Shown one piece after another: positions 42,487-45,681 of a stretch of DNA of 45,681 bases (position 1 is the stretch's first letter; each line of letters starts with the position of its first letter). The translations under genes and the position numbers were made by a program. Source of the stretch: Clostridiales bacterium (GTDB lineage: Bacteria; Bacillota; Clostridia; Lachnospirales; Lachnospiraceae); NCBI GenBank assembly GCA_012839295.1, contig DUNO01000040.1, positions 1-45,681 on the forward strand, written 5' to 3'. The notes under the pieces were generated by a model. That model had not been told where the DNA came from. It worked only from the letters and a program-made list of their open reading frames with translations, and ran no database searches.

Positions 42487-43830
42487 TCAATCTTCCACAT
42501 CAAAATTCTCCATAACATCCTTTTTCTTCGGAGGCCTTGAATCCCCATGCTTCACCACCAACATTGTACATAAGGAAGCAAAGGAAAAAATAACAGCATA
42601 AGGAAATAAGGTACGGTAAGAAACATATTCCAGCAGCGCACCGGACACAACCGGTGTCAGGATCTGGGAAGCCATAGAAAAGGTATAGTACATACCTGTA
42701 TATTTTCCAATATCAGAGCCCTTACACATCTCAACTACCATTGGATAGGAGTTTACATTGATCGCTGCCCAGCCAATTCCCGTGAAGGCAAACACCACAT
42801 TAATTAAGGGTGAATACTGTGTGAATAATGCCCCGCACAAATATGAGCCGGTCATCAGAACAATACCTGCAAGGATTGTTTTCTTTCTTCCGATCAGGCT
42901 GGCGATAATACCAATCGGTATGTAGCTTAAGATAGCTACAATCATGGCTATCATAAGGGAATCCGTAAATCCCGCCTTGTGTAACCCCCACACCTCCTGC
43001 GTATATCTGGAGTAGGCTGTCGTAACGGCATTATAGGCAAAAAACCACAGGAAAATGGATGCCAGTATAAAGATAAAGCTTTTTCTGACCTCCTTTGGCA
43101 TCCCATGATCCGAGGAAGGCTCCATGCCCATTTCCCGTGCCCCTTCTTTCTCCCGGGATCCTTCCCTGCTCCCAGGTCCTTCCTGTTTCCCAGCCTCTCC
43201 TTGTTTCTCAAGCCCTTCCTCCAGGTCGATGGTGCCGGACAGCTTCTTTTCCGGAATAGTGAGGATCAGCAGGATGACAGCGAATACCATGATTGCCGAT
43301 ATGGATAAGAATAAAGGTGTATAGCTGCTAGAATCTTCCTTTACTAATACCTTAATCATAGCCAGCGTATATACCCCGCCGATTGCCCCCATCAGGTTAA
43401 TGACGGCATTCGCCTTGCTCCTTAAAGGCTTGGGAGTAAAATCCGGCATTAAAGCCACCGCCGGAGAGCGGTAGGAGGCCATGGCAAGCAATACTATGGC
43501 AAGAAATATGAGAAACAGCGCCATATTCCTAAGCCTGTCTGCAATTGGCAGCAGGGTCATTGATATTACTGCGGCAATCGTCCCGAACAGAATAAAGGGT
43601 GTCCTTTTTCCCAGGGGAGTATCTACCCGGTCTGAGAATGCCCCAAATATCGGAAGCAAAAATAACGCCAGTACATTATCCAGGGCCATTACAACTCCTG
43701 TAACAGTCTCCCCCAAGTGGAAGGTATTCTTTAGCATCAGTGGAATGATGTTGTCATACATCTGCCAAAAAGCACAGATTGACATAAATGCAAGCCCAAT
43801 AAAGAAAGTACGTTTGTAACTCAGTTTCAT
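42487..43830 (-). CDS. MFS transporter (SLC45/GPH-like)
   Basis: A 447-residue carrier with twelve hydrophobic segments. The family loop GAFSDRVDTPLGKRTPFI between segments 2 and 3 is typical of glycoside/sugar cation symporters of this group. The central cytoplasmic loop carries a charged low-complexity stretch of Glu, Gly, Lys and Arg (about residues 203-240). Substrate unknown; the next gene is GDPD, so an organic phosphate or polyol is possible but unproven. The ATG at 43830 lies 8 bp behind GGAGG; 43836 is an alternative. Confidence 0.88.
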   Translation of the reverse strand: MKLSYKRTFFIGLAFMSICAFWQMYDNIIPLMLKNTFHLGETVTGVVMALDNVLALFLLPIFGAFSDRVDTPLGKRTPFILFGTIAAVISMTLLPIADRLRNMALFLIFLAIVLLAMASYRSPAVALMPDFTPKPLRSKANAVINLMGAIGGVYTLAMIKVLVKEDSSSYTPLFLSISAIMVFAVILLILTIPEKKLSGTIDLEEGLEKQGEAGKQEGPGSREGSREKEGAREMGMEPSSDHGMPKEVRKSFIFILASIFLWFFAYNAVTTAYSRYTQEVWGLHKAGFTDSLMIAMIVAILSYIPIGIIASLIGRKKTILAGIVLMTGSYLCGALFTQYSPLINVVFAFTGIGWAAINVNSYPMVVEMCKGSDIGKYTGMYYTFSMASQILTPVVSGALLEYVSYRTLFPYAVIFSFASLCTMLVVKHGDSRPPKKKDVMENFDVED

Positions 43831-43859
43831 ACGCATGTCCTCCATTCTGCCCTCAGGCC

Positions 43860-44606
43860 TTACCGGTTCATAAATGCATACGCCCCTATCCCAACCGCAA
43901 TCGTCAGATTCAAGGAATCCACCTCAGGGGATTGGGGAATAAATATACTGGTCCCGACCCTTAAGAAGGAGTCATCAAGACCCGTGGCCTCATTTCCAAA
44001 GACCAGCGTAAAGAGCTCCGCTTTCGGACACTCCTTAAGTGTCAGGGTTTTTTCCCCGTTTAGCATGAAGGTAAATATCTCATGCCCGGGAAACTCTTTT
44101 TGGTATTCTTCAAAGGATTCATATAGGTGAAAATTCAATTTAAACAAGGCTCCCATGGATGCACGGACTGTCTTTGGATGGTAAATATCCGCTCCCGGCA
44201 GGATAACTGCGAGGTTAAAAATTCCAAAGCCCACGGCAGTCCGAAGAATCGTTCCCAGGTTACCCATATTGCTTGGATTTACTAATACGATATGCGGCTT
44301 ATCCGCCCTCATAGTACAGCTATATTTTTCAAATACTCCGGCCACATAGCAGTTTTCCTTGTCGCTCAGCTTCATGATCAGCTTATTGTTATATTCTAAG
44401 GGTATCTGCTGCTCCCGGCACAGGCTCTTTAAATGCTCCTGGTCCGTAAAGCTTGTGTCTACCAATACCTTTCGCACCATCTGCGGCCTTGACTTGATTA
44501 ATTCATAGGTTGGAAATGCGCCCAAGGTATAGGAATAGTCCCCATCCTTTTTATAAGGCTTTATCTGCTGCTCCTGGTTGCCAGAGCTTATTCTGTCCTG
44601 TTTCAT
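43860..44606 (-). CDS. SpoU/TrmH-family RNA 2'-O-methyltransferase
   Basis: A 248-residue SPOUT-class enzyme. The knot motifs are NPSNMGNLGTILRTAVGFG (motif 1), LVFGNEATGLD (motif 2) and SLNLTIAVGIGAYAF (motif 3), which make up the SAM site. A substrate-binding N-terminal part precedes it. The rRNA or tRNA target is not predictable. ATG at 44606 follows GGAGAATGC; an upstream in-frame TTG is less likely. The leader carries two imperfect repeats. Confidence 0.9.
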   Translation of the reverse strand: MKQDRISSGNQEQQIKPYKKDGDYSYTLGAFPTYELIKSRPQMVRKVLVDTSFTDQEHLKSLCREQQIPLEYNNKLIMKLSDKENCYVAGVFEKYSCTMRADKPHIVLVNPSNMGNLGTILRTAVGFGIFNLAVILPGADIYHPKTVRASMGALFKLNFHLYESFEEYQKEFPGHEIFTFMLNGEKTLTLKECPKAELFTLVFGNEATGLDDSFLRVGTSIFIPQSPEVDSLNLTIAVGIGAYAFMNR

Positions 44607-44617
44607 AGCATTCTCCG

Positions 44618-44690
44618 CGCCTTTCAACTTTCTTCTCCCACAGCATGCTCCATGCCTTTCAGCTTTCTTCTTTCACAGCGGCTCCCATGT
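44618..44690 (-). repeat. Imperfect 35-bp tandem repeat before the TrmH-type gene
   Basis: GCCTTTCAACTTTCTTCT (44621 on) and GCCTTTCAGCTTTCTTCT (44655 on) begin two similar units with CACAGC further along. On the minus strand each reads TGAAAGGC followed by a purine-rich stretch, as does the 3' arm of the leader element of argJ and degV. They may be eroded halves of that element. The gap between the DegV and TrmH genes has no other feature. Confidence 0.45.
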
Positions 44691-44726
44691 CCGTCCATAT
44701 TCTTCCTGCATGTCGGTCCCATGGCT

Positions 44727-45599
44727 TTATGCCTCTTCTCCCATAAAGACCAGTGCCAGCATTCCAGGGCCTGTATGGGTTCCGATGATCGGCCCGATTT
44801 TAGAAATGATAATATCCTTTACCACCTTTTTCTCACGCAGGATTCGCTCCAGCTCCCTGGCCTGCTCCAAATCATCCCCATGTCCTACAATGACGGTCTG
44901 TCCAGCCAGGTCAATTCCTTCCTTCTCCAGCTTCGTAACCAGAAAATCAAGCTCCGCCCGTGATCCGCGTATCTTGGAATTCACGGCCAGCTTTCCTGCC
45001 TCATCCGTAGTCAGCACCGGCTTTATTTTTAAGGCCGTACCGACAAAGGCTTCAATGGAGGTCAGCCTTCCACCCCGTTTCAGATAGTAGAGGTCCTTTA
45101 CTGTAAACCAATGGCGGGATTTCCTCTTATTTTGCTCTACCCAGTCCCTTAATTCCTCAATACTAAGCCCATTTTTCTTCTGTACGGCGGCATGGAGCAC
45201 CAGCAGCCCTTCCCCGATGGAGGCACATAAGGAATCCACCCCATAGATTTTTCTGTCCGGGTATTCCTCTGTCAGATCCCTGATGACTAACCGGGAGGTA
45301 TTATATGTTCCGCTAAGCCCTGAGGAAAAGGCTATATATAAAATATCCTTTCCCTGCTTTAATATGTCCTCAAAAAACTCCATAAACATGATCGGCGTAA
45401 TCTGCGAGGTGCGGGATACCGCCCCAGCCTTTAGCCTGGCATAAAACTCCTCTACCGGGAGCTCCCTCTCATCGGGATAGTGCAGGTAATCTACATCATC
45501 CACATTAAAGCCCATTGGTATTATTCTTATATCATATTCCCTGATAACCTCTGCAGGTAAATCAAGGGTTGCATCACTTACAATTACATAATCCTTCAT
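44727..45599 (-). CDS. DegV family fatty-acid-binding protein
   Basis: A 290-residue protein of the DegV/FakB group, which holds a fatty acid and presents it to a fatty acid kinase. The start VSDATLDLPAEVI, the first lipid-site residues in VSRTSQITP, FSSGLSGTYN and the late GPIIGTHTGPGMLAL are characteristic. No kinase subunit is encoded in the window. GGAG lies upstream of the ATG. Its leader carries the same dual-hairpin element as argJ. Confidence 0.92.
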   Translation of the reverse strand: MKDYVIVSDATLDLPAEVIREYDIRIIPMGFNVDDVDYLHYPDERELPVEEFYARLKAGAVSRTSQITPIMFMEFFEDILKQGKDILYIAFSSGLSGTYNTSRLVIRDLTEEYPDRKIYGVDSLCASIGEGLLVLHAAVQKKNGLSIEELRDWVEQNKRKSRHWFTVKDLYYLKRGGRLTSIEAFVGTALKIKPVLTTDEAGKLAVNSKIRGSRAELDFLVTKLEKEGIDLAGQTVIVGHGDDLEQARELERILREKKVVKDIIISKIGPIIGTHTGPGMLALVFMGEEA

Positions 45600-45630
45600 A
45601 CAAAAACTCCTTTTCCATTTCTATTCCCGT

Positions 45631-45671
45631 GCCTTTCACTTTTTGATGACCTATTCAAAAAGTGAATAGGC
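45631..45671 (-). promoter_or_regulatory. Dual-hairpin leader element upstream of degV
   Basis: Second copy of the element described at 36703-36747. Arms 45655-45671 and 45631-45646 pair over 16 bp with one bulge and the same 8-base loop (AUAGGUCA). The competing short stem CCTATTC/GAATAGG (45650-45656 with 45664-45670) is also kept. The element ends 31 nt before the degV start. Confidence 0.6.
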
Positions 45672-45681
45672 CTTAATAAAT

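Overview
The window reads as a chromosomal segment of a spore-forming, meso-diaminopimelate Firmicute of the class Clostridia, most likely Lachnospiraceae. The reasons are a dcw cluster that carries a SpoVD-type PBP, the priA-def-fmt-yugP-rsmB-rlmN-prpC-prkC-rsgA-rpe-thiN order, a GerMN lipoprotein, strong AGGAGG-type ribosome binding sites and frequent TTG starts. No rRNA, tRNA, CRISPR array, transposase or integrase is visible. Almost all genes lie on the minus strand, so they are read from high to low coordinates; argG, one small membrane protein and two gene remnants are on plus.

Layout by coordinate. 1-197: an 87-bp tandem repeat just behind the SpoVD-like gene. 198-6842: the start of the division and wall cluster (mraZ, rsmH, ftsL-like, two class B PBPs), driven by a clear promoter with a row of GTGGAG MraZ boxes. 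6854-7006: two terminators separating it from the next operon. 7030-23516: a long housekeeping run starting at murE and passing through priA, def, fmt, yugP, rsmB, rlmN, the prpC-prkC phosphatase/kinase pair, rsgA, rpe, thiN, ychF and lgt. It joins wall synthesis, replication restart, N-terminal formyl processing, ribosome maturation and PASTA-kinase signalling. 23635-26014: an A/T-rich two-gene cassette (AAA ATPase plus a predicted PD-(D/E)XK nuclease) placed between two direct copies of the 3' end of comEC. 25885-32440: comEA, a response regulator, a histidine kinase, a GerMN lipoprotein and comEC. 32465-37261: a small DMT exporter, the argJ-argB-argD arginine operon and a GNAT acetyltransferase. 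37348-39944: maf, a small membrane protein and argG. 39961-45681: terminators, a decayed rsgA paralogue, an alpha/beta hydrolase, a decayed nucleotidyltransferase start, a GDPD phosphodiesterase, an MFS transporter, a TrmH-type methyltransferase and a DegV protein.

Three things stand out. First, the ATPase-nuclease cassette has its own promoter, foreign base composition and a 133-bp direct repeat (121/133 identical) of the comEC tail. Recombination between the repeats would remove 2,247 bp and leave comEC full length. It looks like a mobile defence-type module. Second, a roughly 45-nt element in the 5' leaders of argJ and degV can fold into two mutually exclusive hairpins, and the two copies differ by compensatory changes. 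Third, several housekeeping proteins carry young in-frame repeats: the Fmt N-terminus, a PriA insert and a PBP C-terminal tail.
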